From NCBI RefSeq assembly GCF_030272615.1, contig NC_081405.1, forward strand, positions 654,926,920-654,990,919: a DNA stretch of 64,000 nt. The letters run 5' to 3'. The notes beneath the pieces were generated by a model. It did no database searches. It was not told where the DNA came from and was given only the letters and a program-made list of their open reading frames with translations. Of this stretch, positions 12,464 to 22,739 are shown piece after piece. This DNA comes from Cryptomeria japonica (Eukaryota > Streptophyta > Pinopsida > Cupressales > Cupressaceae). The translations under genes and the position numbers were made by a program. The number at the start of each line of letters is the position of its first letter. Position 1 is the stretch's first letter.

Positions 12464-12736
12464 GTAATTAAAGTGAACGACAAATCTATGATATTTCTAA
12501 GCCTATTAATGGTTATAACCCAAACCAATTCAAACAGCACCAAATTAAACATATTCACCGACAGTCTCATACACGGAAGGAAGAACTTTGAATGATTCAT
12601 CGTAATTAAAGTGAGCGACAAATCTCAGACATTTCTAAGCCTATTAATGGTTATAACCCAAACTAATTCACACAGCGCCAGATCAAACATATTCACCGAC
12701 AGTCTCACACCCAGAAGGAAGCACTTTGAATCATAA
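12464..12736. repeat. 138-bp tandem duplication upstream of the GLOX gene
   Basis: A unit beginning GTAATTAAAGTGARCGACAA occurs at 12464 and again at 12602, period 138 bp. Both copies share CTAAGCCTATTAATGG, ATTCACCGACAGTCTCA and a shared end near CACTTTGAAT. By eye the copies are about 88-90% alike, including small indels. It lies about 210-480 bp upstream of the GLOX start, so it may hold duplicated regulatory sequence; that is inference. Confidence 0.85.
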
Positions 12737-12843
12737 CGAATGATGATGCAACATCTTTGTAGTTACAACCAGCTTAGCAAATACTTCGAAACTTCCATTG
12801 ACCAAAAGTCTGTTCTTAGGAGGGTCCCATTGATCCATTGTGC

Positions 12844-12850
12844 TATATAA
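12844..12850 (+). promoter_or_regulatory. Candidate TATA box of the GLOX gene
   Basis: TATATAA lies 98 bp before the ATG at 12948. With the usual 25-35 bp spacing, transcription would start near 12,875-12,885, giving a 5' leader of about 65-75 nt. No upstream ATG is seen in that stretch. Confidence 0.6.
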
Positions 12851-12947
12851 CCAGAATTGGAGTTCACAATGTGCAATCAAATTCAGTGTAGCCTTCCGCC
12901 TTGGGAAAATTTCAAAGGTTTAAGCGTTTTTCATACGGCAGTGAAAA

Positions 12948-14594
12948 ATGAAGTGGGTAGAGAGATCAGTCCTCCAGGCCGTAGCTTGGCTGGTCATAGT
13001 AGCATTCTGTTGGGGGCAGACTGACGGGCAGCTGCAAGGGAGTTGGGAACTCTTGCTAGAAAACGCTGGAATTTCGTCAATGCATTCGGTGCTACTTCAT
13101 ACTAACAGAGTTCTCATGTATGACCGGCAAGGCCGGGGCCCGTCCAATATCTCTCGAACCGACCCGGCCTGCAGTAACGCTCCCCGGCCTCTTCCTTTCG
13201 ATTCTGAATGCTGGTCGCACTCGGTGGAATACGACATTGCAACCAATACGGTGAGACCGCTGCACCTGGTGACGGACACATGGTGCTCTTCGGGTGCAGT
13301 TCTCAGCGATGGGACTGTCATCCAAACCGGCGGTTTTGGAGACGGTGGGAATATGACACGCATTTTTAAACCATGCACCGACCAGACCTGCGACTGGGTA
13401 GAATCCACTACCGAGAAGCTGATATTCAAGAGGTGGTATGCCTCTAACCAGATCTTACCCGACAATCGGATCATCATTGTGGGAGGCCTCGTGGCGTATA
13501 GCTACGAATTTTACCCCAAGAAAAGCGGCAAGGATTTTGAGTACCTGAATTTTATTTGGCAGACCATTACTAAAGGCGAGGACAACAATCTGTACCCGTT
13601 TGTCCATCTGTCTTCCGACGGCAATCTGTTCATCTTCGCCAATAATGAATCCATTCTGGTTGACTACAAGACAAACCAGCTGCTCAGAACATTCCCCCAA
13701 ATGCCTGGCGGGGGCGCACGTAACTACCCGAGCACGGGCTCTTCAGTCATGTTACCGCTGGACTTCGCCGACAATTTTACAAGAGTTGAGATTATGATCT
13801 GCGGAGGAACACCCTTGGGAAACTTCATAAAGGCGGACAAGCAAAAGGTATACCTCAAGGGTCTGAACAACTGCGGGAGAATTGAGATCACCTCTGAGAT
13901 CCCAGTGTGGCAGATGGAGGACATGCCCGGGCCAAGATTGATGGCCGACATGATCATCCTACCCACGGGCGAAATTCTCCTAATCAACGGTGCCGAATTA
14001 GGATCCGCTGGGTGGCAAGATGCACGGAATCCCGTGCTCAATCCGTGGCTCTACCGACCGGCCCAATCTGCGGGTAACAGATTTACCGTCCTGGATCCCT
14101 CAAGCATTCCTCGAATGTACCATTCTACTGCAAATCTTCTTCCCGATGGACGGATCCTCGTGGCCGGAAGCAACCCCAATGATTACTATAACTTTGCCGA
14201 CGACGTATTTTCCAAAACCGAGCTGCGGGTGGAGGCCTACAGTCCTTACTATCTGAACCAGCAAAACAATCTGGTTCGACCCAGCGTTAAGTCTGTTCAA
14301 CAATTTGAAGCGATCCCCTACGCATCGACATTCCAAGTTCAGTTCACAGTCGGTGGCACTCTGAGCCAGGACCTTCGTTTTCACGTCTACGCCCCTCCCT
14401 TCAATACCCACAGTGTGTCCATGAGCCAGAGGATGCTGTCGCTCGCTGCCACCCCGGTTGCGAAAGAAAATGGGTTTTACTCTGTGTTCTTGACGGCTCC
14501 ACCCAACTCGGTGGCTGCTCCTTCTGGGTATTATCTGCTTTATGTTGTCAATGGAGGTATTCCTAGCCAGGGGCAATGGATTCGCTTCGTGTAA
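12948..14594 (+). CDS. GLOX: Aldehyde oxidase GLOX / galactose oxidase-like protein (secreted)
   Basis: This intact, intronless 548-residue protein belongs to the copper-radical oxidase family (glyoxal oxidase N-terminal domain plus C-terminal DUF1929). The family oxidises aldehydes or primary alcohols in the wall or apoplast and releases hydrogen peroxide. Residues 1-28 form a signal peptide, with a hydrophobic core at about 9-22. Predicted copper and radical ligands are present: Cys113 in TWCSSGA and Tyr164 in RWYAS (the cross-linked Cys-Tyr cofactor), Tyr391-His392 in RMYHS, and His488 in NTHSVS. The kelch-like strand GRILVAGSNP follows the Tyr-His pair, and DUF1929 covers about 440-548. 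N-glycosylation sequons are at Asn67, 135, 233 and 276. The length is typical of plant GLOX proteins (about 540-590). The gene is visibly more GC-rich than its surroundings. The ATG at 12948 is the first in frame and gives the signal peptide. Plant homologues act in pollen/tapetum, seed mucilage and defence; which of these applies here is unknown. Confidence 0.95.
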   Translation: MKWVERSVLQAVAWLVIVAFCWGQTDGQLQGSWELLLENAGISSMHSVLLHTNRVLMYDRQGRGPSNISRTDPACSNAPRPLPFDSECWSHSVEYDIATNTVRPLHLVTDTWCSSGAVLSDGTVIQTGGFGDGGNMTRIFKPCTDQTCDWVESTTEKLIFKRWYASNQILPDNRIIIVGGLVAYSYEFYPKKSGKDFEYLNFIWQTITKGEDNNLYPFVHLSSDGNLFIFANNESILVDYKTNQLLRTFPQMPGGGARNYPSTGSSVMLPLDFADNFTRVEIMICGGTPLGNFIKADKQKVYLKGLNNCGRIEITSEIPVWQMEDMPGPRLMADMIILPTGEILLINGAELGSAGWQDARNPVLNPWLYRPAQSAGNRFTVLDPSSIPRMYHSTANLLPDGRILVAGSNPNDYYNFADDVFSKTELRVEAYSPYYLNQQNNLVRPSVKSVQQFEAIPYASTFQVQFTVGGTLSQDLRFHVYAPPFNTHSVSMSQRMLSLAATPVAKENGFYSVFLTAPPNSVAAPSGYYLLYVVNGGIPSQGQWIRFV

Positions 14595-15840
14595 TACCCA
14601 GTTTCTCTAGCTGGGATCTATTTATTATTCTTTGTACGTTCGCTTTGGGTCTCTTTAGGAGAGCAAGCTATGTTAAAAATGGCCCCATCTGTGCTGAGTT
14701 TGTGTCTGATTACACAGCTAAGATTGCACTCAAGACCGTAGATTAGTTTAAAAGTGGGTTGTTGTTCATTGAGTCTATTCAATTCACGTATTCTTTTGAA
14801 ATCGCGCAGATTTACGCTCGAGTGAAAACAATTTGTTACATTTCCCCTATCATATAAATAGGCTGTCTGATAATATATTTTTGGCTTCAAAAATAGAACG
14901 ATATGACTAGAGAATGCCTCAAACGTTATTGTGCAGAAGCAAGTCGGGATCCGGAAGTTCGTTCTGTAACAATTTTTCCACTTAGGTTTTATTAAAATAA
15001 TAGTGTCATTGAAAAGTTGTAAATTATTTGGTTGAGTATGATTGGTGAGACTGATTGTATATTTCCTGGCTACATCATTCATAAAAGTGTGAAATCAACT
15101 TAAACTTGTACTCAAATCTACCAAAAACAATGTTGACTTAATACAAAACTCTCTAACAACCATAAAAACTTTATAATTTTTTTTAGAAAAATAATTTATT
15201 TAATGTATAACATAGACTAATTTAATAGGATTCATAAAAATAATTACAAATTCATCTAGATTAATAAACTAATGTTAGAGCTAGATATTTTAATTATTTG
15301 TAACAAATTCAATCCTGACCATTGAGCACTTTGCATTTGAATACAAGGGTCTTGAACAGATCTCAAGACATTCTCCATCGTTCGTTGTTCACCGCTTCAT
15401 GGAGGCAATAATCCATCACATGTTCTCCACCGTTTACAGGGACTTCACACATTCTTGAGGTAGATAGGATCAATCTCCTTCATGCGCACAAGGCTGACAT
15501 GGCAACACGGTCTGATCTTCATTACAATGCTAAGTCATCACACGATATCATCGGTTGAATCACACAGGATTGGAACACTTCAACCAGAAACCTTGAAGCT
15601 AAGACTACCAACTGGTAGTCCTACCACATTCCATGTACCGGTTCACATTTCAACATATCAGTTCACTTGAACAAACATACCACTTCACCTATTGCACATA
15701 TACCGGTTTACAACACCATATTGGTTCTTTTTGCCAGTTGCTTAACTTCAATATATCGGTTCACTCCTCAGCATATTGACATCAATGACAACATACAATA
15801 TCATCATGTCATCATACTCTTGCACATTTGCCAACAAGAT
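14595..15840. other. GLOX 3' flank and intergenic DNA
   Basis: The stop is followed by T-rich sequence that could hold the 3' UTR; I see no single clear AATAAA signal close to the stop. Beyond about 15,100 the DNA is AT-rich. At 15,600-15,780 several ACCGGTT/TATCGGTT words recur, resembling the CCGGT-rich LTRs elsewhere in this window. No gene was found. Confidence 0.5.
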
Positions 15841-15964
15841 AGATTGTGAGAGGTAAGATACCTAGAGGGGGAGAGATCTCGATGTGAGATGGATAAAGGG
15901 GGATACCTCAAGATGTGGGTAATGGGACATGGATGGATATCTATAGAGATGGAGAGGGAGGAGG
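15841..15964 (+). repeat. Purine-rich (GA/GGA) tract, left part
   Basis: The stretch is almost purely AG-rich (GAGAGGTAAG, AGAGGGGGAGAGATC, GGAGAGGGAGGAGG). Similar sequence resumes at 27,375, right after the LARD-like element, so the two pieces were one low-complexity tract before the insertion. The last five bases, GGAGG (15,960-15,964), are the left target-site duplication. Confidence 0.8.
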
Positions 15965-17769
15965 TGTTGGGACTCATTAAATTTGAGTCAAGTTTTGAGG
16001 CCCATTTCAAAATTTTGCTCTGCATGTCAGAAAAGTACCTAAATGAGTCAGTTTGAATGGCCTAGTTTGTGAGAGGGTAAAATGGAGCCAGTTGATTTTC
16101 AGGGGGTAAGGCTCGGGATTCATGTCCCACACCTTTCATTTGGCCTATTTAGTGATGTGCAACTTTCATAATTCAATTTGAAGAAGTTTATCAAGTACTC
16201 GTTTTGAGGGGTGAGCTCAAAGTGCATTTTAGGCACAAATGCAAATTTTATTGAGTAGCCTACTTTGAGCGACTACATCTTTTGCCCTATTGATCACCAT
16301 GGAGATTTCCAAAGTGGATTAAATTATATGCATAAAATTGAGTTACCTTGCAAAATTTCAAGTCTCAACGAATCCATTTGCTCAGTTTTTGAAGCCAAAT
16401 CCGTTTGCAGTTTGTATGTTTTGGCAAGTCCCTGTTTTGACCACAAGTCGGAGCCCTGTTTCGCATAAGTGTAAAAGTTGCCTCAGTAAGTGTCATGCCA
16501 TAATGTTTGTTCCAAGTTGATGTCAGTATAAATGATGAGCTACGTTTAAAATTTCAAGCCTTTATCAATCCATTTGATCGGTTTTCAAAAGGATTCATTT
16601 ACCTATCATTTTCAGTTATCCGCACTTCCATTGTTATATCAGTTAATGTAGCCATTTTTGTGAGCGCGCCGTTTGCATCCTGTCAGTCTTGTGATTGAAC
16701 TAAGAATTCTAAGTTTTAATATGTACTTAAAGGTACCTATGTTTCAAATTTGAGGGCCTACGGAGGTCGTTTGATATTTTTGAGAAAGGCGTCATGTGTT
16801 GCCAGGACATTGACTTCATCAGGTCCGTAGTGTCGACAAAGCCAGTTGGGCATTTTCGCCAATTAATATCTCTTTGCTCGGGACTTGTTTTGAGAAACCG
16901 TTTGGAAGATTTCATCCTTGCATATTAGAGTACACGCCTGTCAGATGGCGAGCTCCAGAAAGGTGTTTTGATAGGTTTGAAAATTATGTCTTCGCGATTA
17001 AATGCGAAAATGCGGCGTAATTGCATGAAGGTTGCAAAATTCAGTTTGATGATCCGGAAATGATGCCAATCATTTATAGATGTGTGTTTAAGGTGTCTGA
17101 AGTATTTCGAAGGCTAGTCGCTCGAAAACAAAAAAAAATTTAGTTGGACCCACTTTGGGGCCCGACCTGGCTCGCGCCCATGCATTAATTTTTTTATGGC
17201 AAAAATGCTCTTAGGGCATGACTTTATGATGCATAAAGATATAGGCTTGCATAGCAGTGTCATTATTTGTTCATGTTGAACATTCTATAGACCAATGTTC
17301 ATGGGAATGGAAGTGTTCATATAGGCCGAGAAGAGAGATTCCACCTATGGTTCGATCCCGCAACTGAATTCCATGAGTATAGCATTCTTTGGAATTGCAA
17401 TCACTGTGTTCTTTGTGGACAATATCTCTATCAAGAAAATAAAACATATTGAGATGGGCAATGTTTAGCAGTTTTGTAACTTCAGTGCATTTCAGCGGGT
17501 TGATGTCATGTATGGAAATAAAACATATGCGATTGCTGTCATGCCATCACTAAAGAGTCCATTGACTTGAGTTTCACGAGATGTATCCCCTGAGGTGTGG
17601 GTGACACAATCTAGATTTTAAGCATGGTGAATAGATTTTAGGAAGCCCCATGCGTCGTGGATGAGGAAGGGCGTTAAGTTGAAGACTAAATAAAGTATGG
17701 GCTGGCAGGTGTTTTGAAGTTACAAGAGCCTTTGAAACAAGCAAATTCTAGTTATCTCCTTCTCCTCAT

Positions 17770-18260
17770 GTGCCCCCAAATAGACCTCCAAGGCAGTGTG
17801 GTAGCTAAAGTGGTTTGCAAAAGATTTTAGCAGTTCACTTGGTGAAGAAAGGGGGGGGCAGATCAAAAACTATAAAGCAAACGCCATAATGCTTGCTGGG
17901 AGTGGTGTTTTGGAGTATGGCGTGATGAATGAGGGGCCATAGGTAATATGTTAAATAAAATGCAAGCCAAAGACTCCCTTGCACGGCAAAGAGGAGGGCA
18001 AATAGAAGTCTTCAAACAAATGCATAGTGGCATGGTCTCTCCATTCCCCTTGTTGTCTGTCACATGCCCTCCCAAAAGAAACCTCCTAGCAGTTCACGTG
18101 GTGTGCAAAGGGGCTGCAGAGACAATTTAGTGCCAGTCCAAGCTATTCCCTGTTGTGTTTGGTGTGGATATACAACAATTGCTCTGCGTGGAAGTTGCTC
18201 TGCATGTGCCACCCAACATTCCTCCCAGCAGTTCATGTGATATGCAAAAGGGGGAAGATT
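17770..18260 (+). repeat. Three diverged repeat modules in the 5' LTR (AGCAGTTCA type)
   Basis: Three blocks share a TGCCC/CCAA lead-in, CCTCC, AGCAGTTCA, GTG, and TGCAAA followed by a G-run. They start near 17,770, 18,063 and 18,208. The first and third also share an AACYATAAA-CAAA tail. The same modules occur in the 3' LTR at about 24,790-25,270. They look like internal amplification within the LTR, possibly of promoter or enhancer sequence. Confidence 0.6.
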
Positions 18261-18710
18261 GAAACCATAAACCAAATGCAGATTGGCGATGTGTTATGCA
18301 ATGGTGTATGCCCAAACCCCACAACTTGGCCGATTCCTCCTTAGCATGGTGTTTGGAAGGCATTTCAAATTTCCCAGCAGATGCACTCAGCAGAGAACCT
18401 TCGAAAATGAACTTCCAGGTTTAAAGCCTTAATCCCACATGCACTGTGGAAGGGACTTTTTTGATATTTAAAAGCAAGGAAACACTAATGTATAATGTTA
18501 AAGCCTCTGGGCTTTTGACGGACGGTGCCTATGGGAGCTCAAGGTGGGCCCACGCGCGAGCATGGATACTGAGGTGATCGAGGAGGTGATTGGGCGGCGA
18601 GTAGGTGGACCCCACGCAGGCACGCTTCCTGAGGCAGATAGGCAGAATTTTGCAGAGAAAGGTCGGCTTAACCAGTGAGTAGGTTGCAGAGGATTCGACG
18701 AAGTGTGTGA

Positions 18711-18960
18711 TTTCGCAGGCCAAAGTTGCTCGCGAGTTATACCCTACGAAATTGTGAAAAAGGTAAAGATCGTGCAGGTTCCACCCGATCGGACGGTCTG
18801 TGCGGTTTCGCAAGCCAAAGTTGCTCGCTAGTTAAGCCCTGTGAAATGGCGAAAAATGCAGGAGGTTAACCAGTGAGCATGTTAGATGGAGATCGTCGGC
18901 CTACGCGGTTTCGCGAAGGAAAGATGCACAAAAGTTAGAGCCTACGAAATGGCGAAAGCC
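18711..18960 (+). repeat. Three TTTCGC...GCGAAA modules in the 5' LTR
   Basis: Units start at 18,711, 18,806 and 18,909 with TTTCGC. The first two continue with a RGCCAAAGTTGCTCGC-type core, replaced in the third by a diverged AAGGAAAGATGCAC. All three reach a CCTRYGAAAT end followed by GCGAAA or a decayed form. Each unit is therefore bounded by inverted TTTCGC and GCGAAA words. The 3' LTR carries the same triplet near 25,722-25,980, often with CpG better preserved. Confidence 0.65.
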
Positions 18961-19928
18961 AAGTGGCGGGTACAGTCAGATGTCCAACAGGCGGGTCTCT
19001 GTGAGGTGGTGATGACGTGGTGCACAGGTGGCGATGACGTGGATGACAAGCAAGCTGACACGTGGCAGAGTGACGATGTGTCATCCGAGGTAGTGCCCAG
19101 TGGACCCCATCGACTAATTAGGTCCCACCATGTGGCAAAGCGTCAGGACACAATCAGAGCCAAAAATCAAATTTAAAACTTGTTAATTACATAGTGCAAA
19201 CTATGTCAAAAATTCAAAAATTTAAATGAGGTGTACAAATGGGGACTTAATTCGCCCAGAGCTTATTTTTTGGGCAAAGTATGAACTGTTATATGTTTTC
19301 AAAAAGCTCTCGGAATGAGGAATTTGATTATGGGGTTAATTTTGGCGAAGATCGGATATTTTAAAAGTAGTTTGGTCAGGAGTAAAATTCAGTTAGAGAG
19401 AAGATATTTGATAATTTCAGTTGCAGATTTGATTTTCTTCCCTTCTCTTTTTATTCCCAATTCTTTTCAGTTGGAAGGGTTCCAGAAATTTGGAAAATGC
19501 TCCAGATTTGATGGCTTCCACTTTCTGAATATCATGACCCAGATTTGTGAATGCTTCTATTTGGTTTCAGGGTATAGAGATTGCAGTGCATTGTTGTAAA
19601 TGTGATTTTAGTTGCAGGTCTTGCTTGTGTTAGGCATGAGTAAATTCCTCACAGTATTGTCTCTAGGTATGCATTTCATTATCATAAATTGAATCCTCAA
19701 GGAGGATGAAGATTTGTCAATTTTAAGAAAATTGTGTGACTGTTTATAGGTATCCTTCAAGGAAGGTTTTAAATTCTACAATCAGTCATAAATGATGAAA
19801 TATATTTCCAGATCTGAGAAAATTGTGAATGAATCAAATAGTGCATTAATATAAGGTATTGATGCATGAATATCTTGTTTAAGGAAAATAAGCTTGCATC
19901 TATGATTCATATTTGTAGTTTTGTGTGT

Positions 19929-19990
19929 GACCCTGTTGCCCAATGAACAAGGCATTGGTCTTGCAGGTTTGGGGATGGTTTCAGATATAC
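19929..19990 (+). other. tRNA-Arg-like sequence in the 5' LTR (diverged copy)
   Basis: GACCCTGTTGCCCAATGAAC then AAGGCATTGGTCTTGC parallels the 5' half of plant tRNA-Arg (acceptor strand, D-arm, start of the anticodon arm). It has two changes in the D-loop and one in the anticodon stem relative to the better copy in the 3' LTR. The 3' half does not fold as a tRNA. It is not a functional tRNA gene. Confidence 0.5.
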
Positions 19991-20351
19991 ATTTAAAAAG
20001 ATAAATCTATTTCCCTTTGTGTTTAGGGGTGTGTGTTCCATTCTTTCCAAGCTCTGTTTCATCCTATTGTTTGTACATATCTAGCCAATCTGTAATGTTT
20101 CCTAACCTGTTGAGCTTGTGAAATGATCTATCTGCTTAGTGTTGATGCAGTTATTTGTCTATAATTGTTGTATTTAGTGCATCAAAAGGGTGTCCCTCCC
20201 TAGGTTTAGCAGAACCTGAAGTGCAGGAGGATCAATTAGGGTCCTATGTTATGTTGTCCAAGCCCTGATGTGTTTTGTAGACTAAAATTGGCCATTTCAT
20301 AGAAAGATTTGCAGGTGTTCTTGGGTTATCACTTTTGGTGAATAACAAAAA

Positions 20352-20369
20352 TGGCGACTTTGCTAGGGA
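20352..20369 (+). other. Primer-binding site of the LARD-like element (tRNA-Arg type)
   Basis: TGGCGACTTTGCTAGGGA begins four bases after the 5' LTR end (20,347). TGGCGACTCC-type primer sites pair with the CCA end of plant tRNA-Arg and are used by Tat/Ogre-type Ty3 elements. A closer match to the consensus, TGGTGACTCTGCTGGGGA, lies 105 bp downstream at 20,457-20,474, so this copy may have decayed while the second kept the original bases. Confidence 0.75.
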
Positions 20370-20456
20370 GTAAATGAACTGTCAAGAGCCTCTGGTTAAG
20401 AAAGAATTAATTCATATAAGGTTGAGATTATCCCATTCGAGTCACCACAACAAAAA

Positions 20457-20474
20457 TGGTGACTCTGCTGGGGA
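20457..20474 (+). other. Second primer-site-like sequence
   Basis: TGGTGACTCTGCTGGGGA is preceded by CACCACAACAAAAA, which resembles the LTR-end context GGTGAATAACAAAAA of the first site. The LTR-end/primer-site junction thus looks duplicated about 105 bp apart. Two shorter echoes, TGGCGACTTTG at 20,700 and TGGCGACTCT at 20,853, follow. Confidence 0.65.
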
Positions 20475-20799
20475 AGTGTTGTAATAACTCATGTTGAATC
20501 GAATCCCAGAGTTGTGCCATATCCATTTGAGGAAAGAGTCATAAAAGTATTATAAATCTGAAAGCATTTTCAGATCTATAGTTATGTGCCAGGTAGTGTT
20601 GTGTGCCAAGTGTTGAAAACTTGTTGTCCTTTTATCTTTGTGTGAGTTCAGATCTGTTCATGTTCTACAAATGATTTTATAAATTCTCACAGCAGTGAGT
20701 GGCGACTTTGAAAGATGTCTGCACCAGTGTTCATTGTGGTAAAAGTTTTAAAATATTTGGTGAACTTGCATCAAAGATTTAGCAGCTACTTGGGGTTTT

Positions 20800-21054
20800 A
20801 TGATTGTAGATCCCAAAGAATCTATTGAAGATATTTTCCTCTGTGAAGGAGTTGGCGACTCTATACGAAGATCAGTGTATAATGTTAGAAGATCTCAGAG
20901 AGATCTTACCGAATATCAGAGCAGCAATAGCAACAACAAATTTACTCCAGGTATTCCTCAAAGTATTAATGAGACAATTCATGTTCCTTATGAGGTGAAA
21001 AAGTCACCGTTAAAAGGAAAAGAAATTTACAATTTACATACTTCATTGAAATAA
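20800..21054 (+). CDS. Small hypothetical ORF in the LARD-like element
   Basis: An 84-codon frame starts at the ATG at 20,800 and ends at TAA. I recognise no family. It is polar, with an Asn/Ser-rich middle (SSNSNNK). It sits between the primer site and the longer acidic frame and is in a different frame from it. It could be an exon or a relic of an upstream ORF1-type gene as in Ogre elements, or chance. The reading TGGCGACTCT inside it is the fourth primer-site-like word. Confidence 0.3.
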   Translation: MIVDPKESIEDIFLCEGVGDSIRRSVYNVRRSQRDLTEYQSSNSNNKFTPGIPQSINETIHVPYEVKKSPLKGKEIYNLHTSLK

Positions 21055-21143
21055 GTTTTTAGTCAGAAATATGGTGAGAAGTGTGTATGATTCTGAAAAG
21101 TAGTGACTGCTTGTATTTTGAAAAGAATTTGTAAAACAATGAG

Positions 21144-22739
21144 ATGCATGGTTATGATAGTGGTTTAGTAGATGTTTTAAACCCGATGGATCTAGATGTA
21201 GTTCCTAGATCTCCAAATCCTTTGTCAAATTTGAAAGAGATTGATAAAGAGATTGCAGTATGTCTTCAAAAGATTCGAGAGAAATTCATCTGATTTTTAA
21301 GTAAGAAAATAGGGAAAAGAAAAGAGGAAGAGTCATCATGTATTTTTTATTAAAGATTCATAGCTGCATTAAATGAGTTTCCAGCTGATGCTAGACCCCA
21401 TGAGTTTGTTTTGATTGAATTATTTTTAGAGCTTGATGAGCCTGACTCAATTAATTGGTCTACTACCTTGAGAGAAGAGAGTGTTGCATCTATTAAAGAA
21501 TGGATAGATGAGATTGAAGCAATTAAATTTGAAAATGTACACAAGATTGAGGATAGTGAGGGAGATGAATTCGTGAGTGGATGTACCTCCTATGATGCTG
21601 AATGTGATTATTCTCAGCATGAAAGTTTAGATGTGTATTCAGAGCGAGAAGAAATTTGTGAGAACAGTGATTGTTCAACTAATCATGAGCCCATTGAGGT
21701 TTCAGATGCTAATGATATAGATCACCTTGTTGTTGATTTCAATCCACAATATGTTTGCAACCCCAGTTATGAAACTATGTTGCAACATGTAGCAACACAT
21801 TATGAGCAGCGTGATAAAGGATATGATGCAGATGCAAGTTGTTGTGATGATGAAATAAATGCACATAGGGACATGAGCACTACAGATCCAATACCTTTAT
21901 CAGATTGGGACAATGTTTACAGCTCAGAGGATGAAGCCAAGGAAAATGAAAATGAAGGAGGTTCACTAAGTAGTGAACAAATTTCAGAACTCTTAGTTGC
22001 TGATTTTCAAAGACATGGATTCAAAAATGTGCCCAATCTTTCATACCCATTTAGTATATGTTTTGATACTGATGATGTTTTAGAGGGTGTAAGAAATGAT
22101 ACATATGATGTTGATTCTTTTCCTATGTTTGATAGACAAAATGATAATGCATATATGGTTGATAAGTATGATAATGAAGATTCATATGTTAATATGAATT
22201 CTGGCTTTGATATGCATTATGAGGATCTACCTTTTAGAAGACATGACAGATTTGAGGTGTTTTTCTCAGATTTGCAAGGAGGAAATCAACCATAGGCAAG
22301 TAAAAATCATGTATTTTCATGTGTGCAAAATGCTGATAGAAATTGTGATCAAAAAGTTGAAGTGTAGTCATGTTATGAGGAAGTTTTCCTCTCTAGTTTG
22401 CAGGATATTATTGTGAAAGAGTGTTTATTATTTCAGCAAACTAGCAATAAGGATCTGTCTAATATTCCCAACTTTCAGAGGGAGTTGGATTACTTATCGT
22501 TTCAGCAGAGAAGTAATGGTAAAAAATACGGCACTCTTTGCTCACCTAGTGACCAACCCTCTCAGCGTGTGTTTGATTTTCAGAGATATCATGATTATAA
22601 ACGTGTTGATGATTATGCTTTATATGACCAACTGATTAGAAGTGGAAGTGTTTTTGATCAGGCAGATTGGAATGATGATCTCAACTTACCTCCAGTTTGT
22701 GGAAAAGAAAATCATGTTTTTGACAGAGGTAAGAATTGA
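21144..22739 (+). pseudogene. Decayed acidic reading frame of the LARD-like element
   Basis: A single frame from the ATG at 21,144 to TGA/end at 22,739 (about 532 codons) is interrupted only by TGA at 21,291, TAA at 21,351, TAG at 22,293 and TAG at about 22,365. The longest open piece (294 codons) has no ATG at its left end (its nominal start at 21,411 is TTG), so it is an interior slice. The product is strongly acidic (many Asp/Glu, e.g. IEDSEGDEF, SSEDEAKENE) with scattered Cys, and has no zinc knuckle, protease, polymerase or integrase motif. I do not recognise the family. Its persistence in one frame suggests it once encoded a protein, perhaps an accessory or Gag-like factor. Confidence 0.55.

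Larger units (their letters stand above)
15965..20347 (+). repeat. 5' LTR of the LARD-like element
   Basis: This 4,383-bp LTR has no coding domain; its open frames recur at matching places in the other LTR but hold no motif. Visible modules are three diverged copies of a CAGTTCAYGTGRTRTGCAAA block (about 17,770-18,260), three copies of a ~95-103-bp TTTCGC...GCGAAA block starting at 18,711, 18,806 and 18,909, a G-box-type CACGTGGC at 19,059-19,066, and a tRNA-Arg-like sequence at 19,929. LTR promoter function must lie here, but I cannot place the transcription start. Confidence 0.92.

Noticed and set aside
12337-12621. 94-codon minus-strand frame upstream of GLOX
   Set aside because: It runs through one unit of the tandem duplication, and the second unit does not keep the frame open.
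13092-14576. Five minus-strand and two plus-strand open frames overlapping the GLOX gene
   Set aside because: They are shadows of a GC-richer coding sequence; none has a family motif, and the GLOX frame explains the region fully.
17863-19599. Many 60-96-codon frames in the 5' LTR and their twins in the 3' LTR
   Set aside because: They recur because the LTRs are duplicates, overlap in several frames and strands, and show no domain.
21411-22295. A stand-alone 294-residue protein starting at 21,411
   Set aside because: That start is TTG, with open sequence continuing upstream and downstream across stops; it is part of a longer decayed frame.
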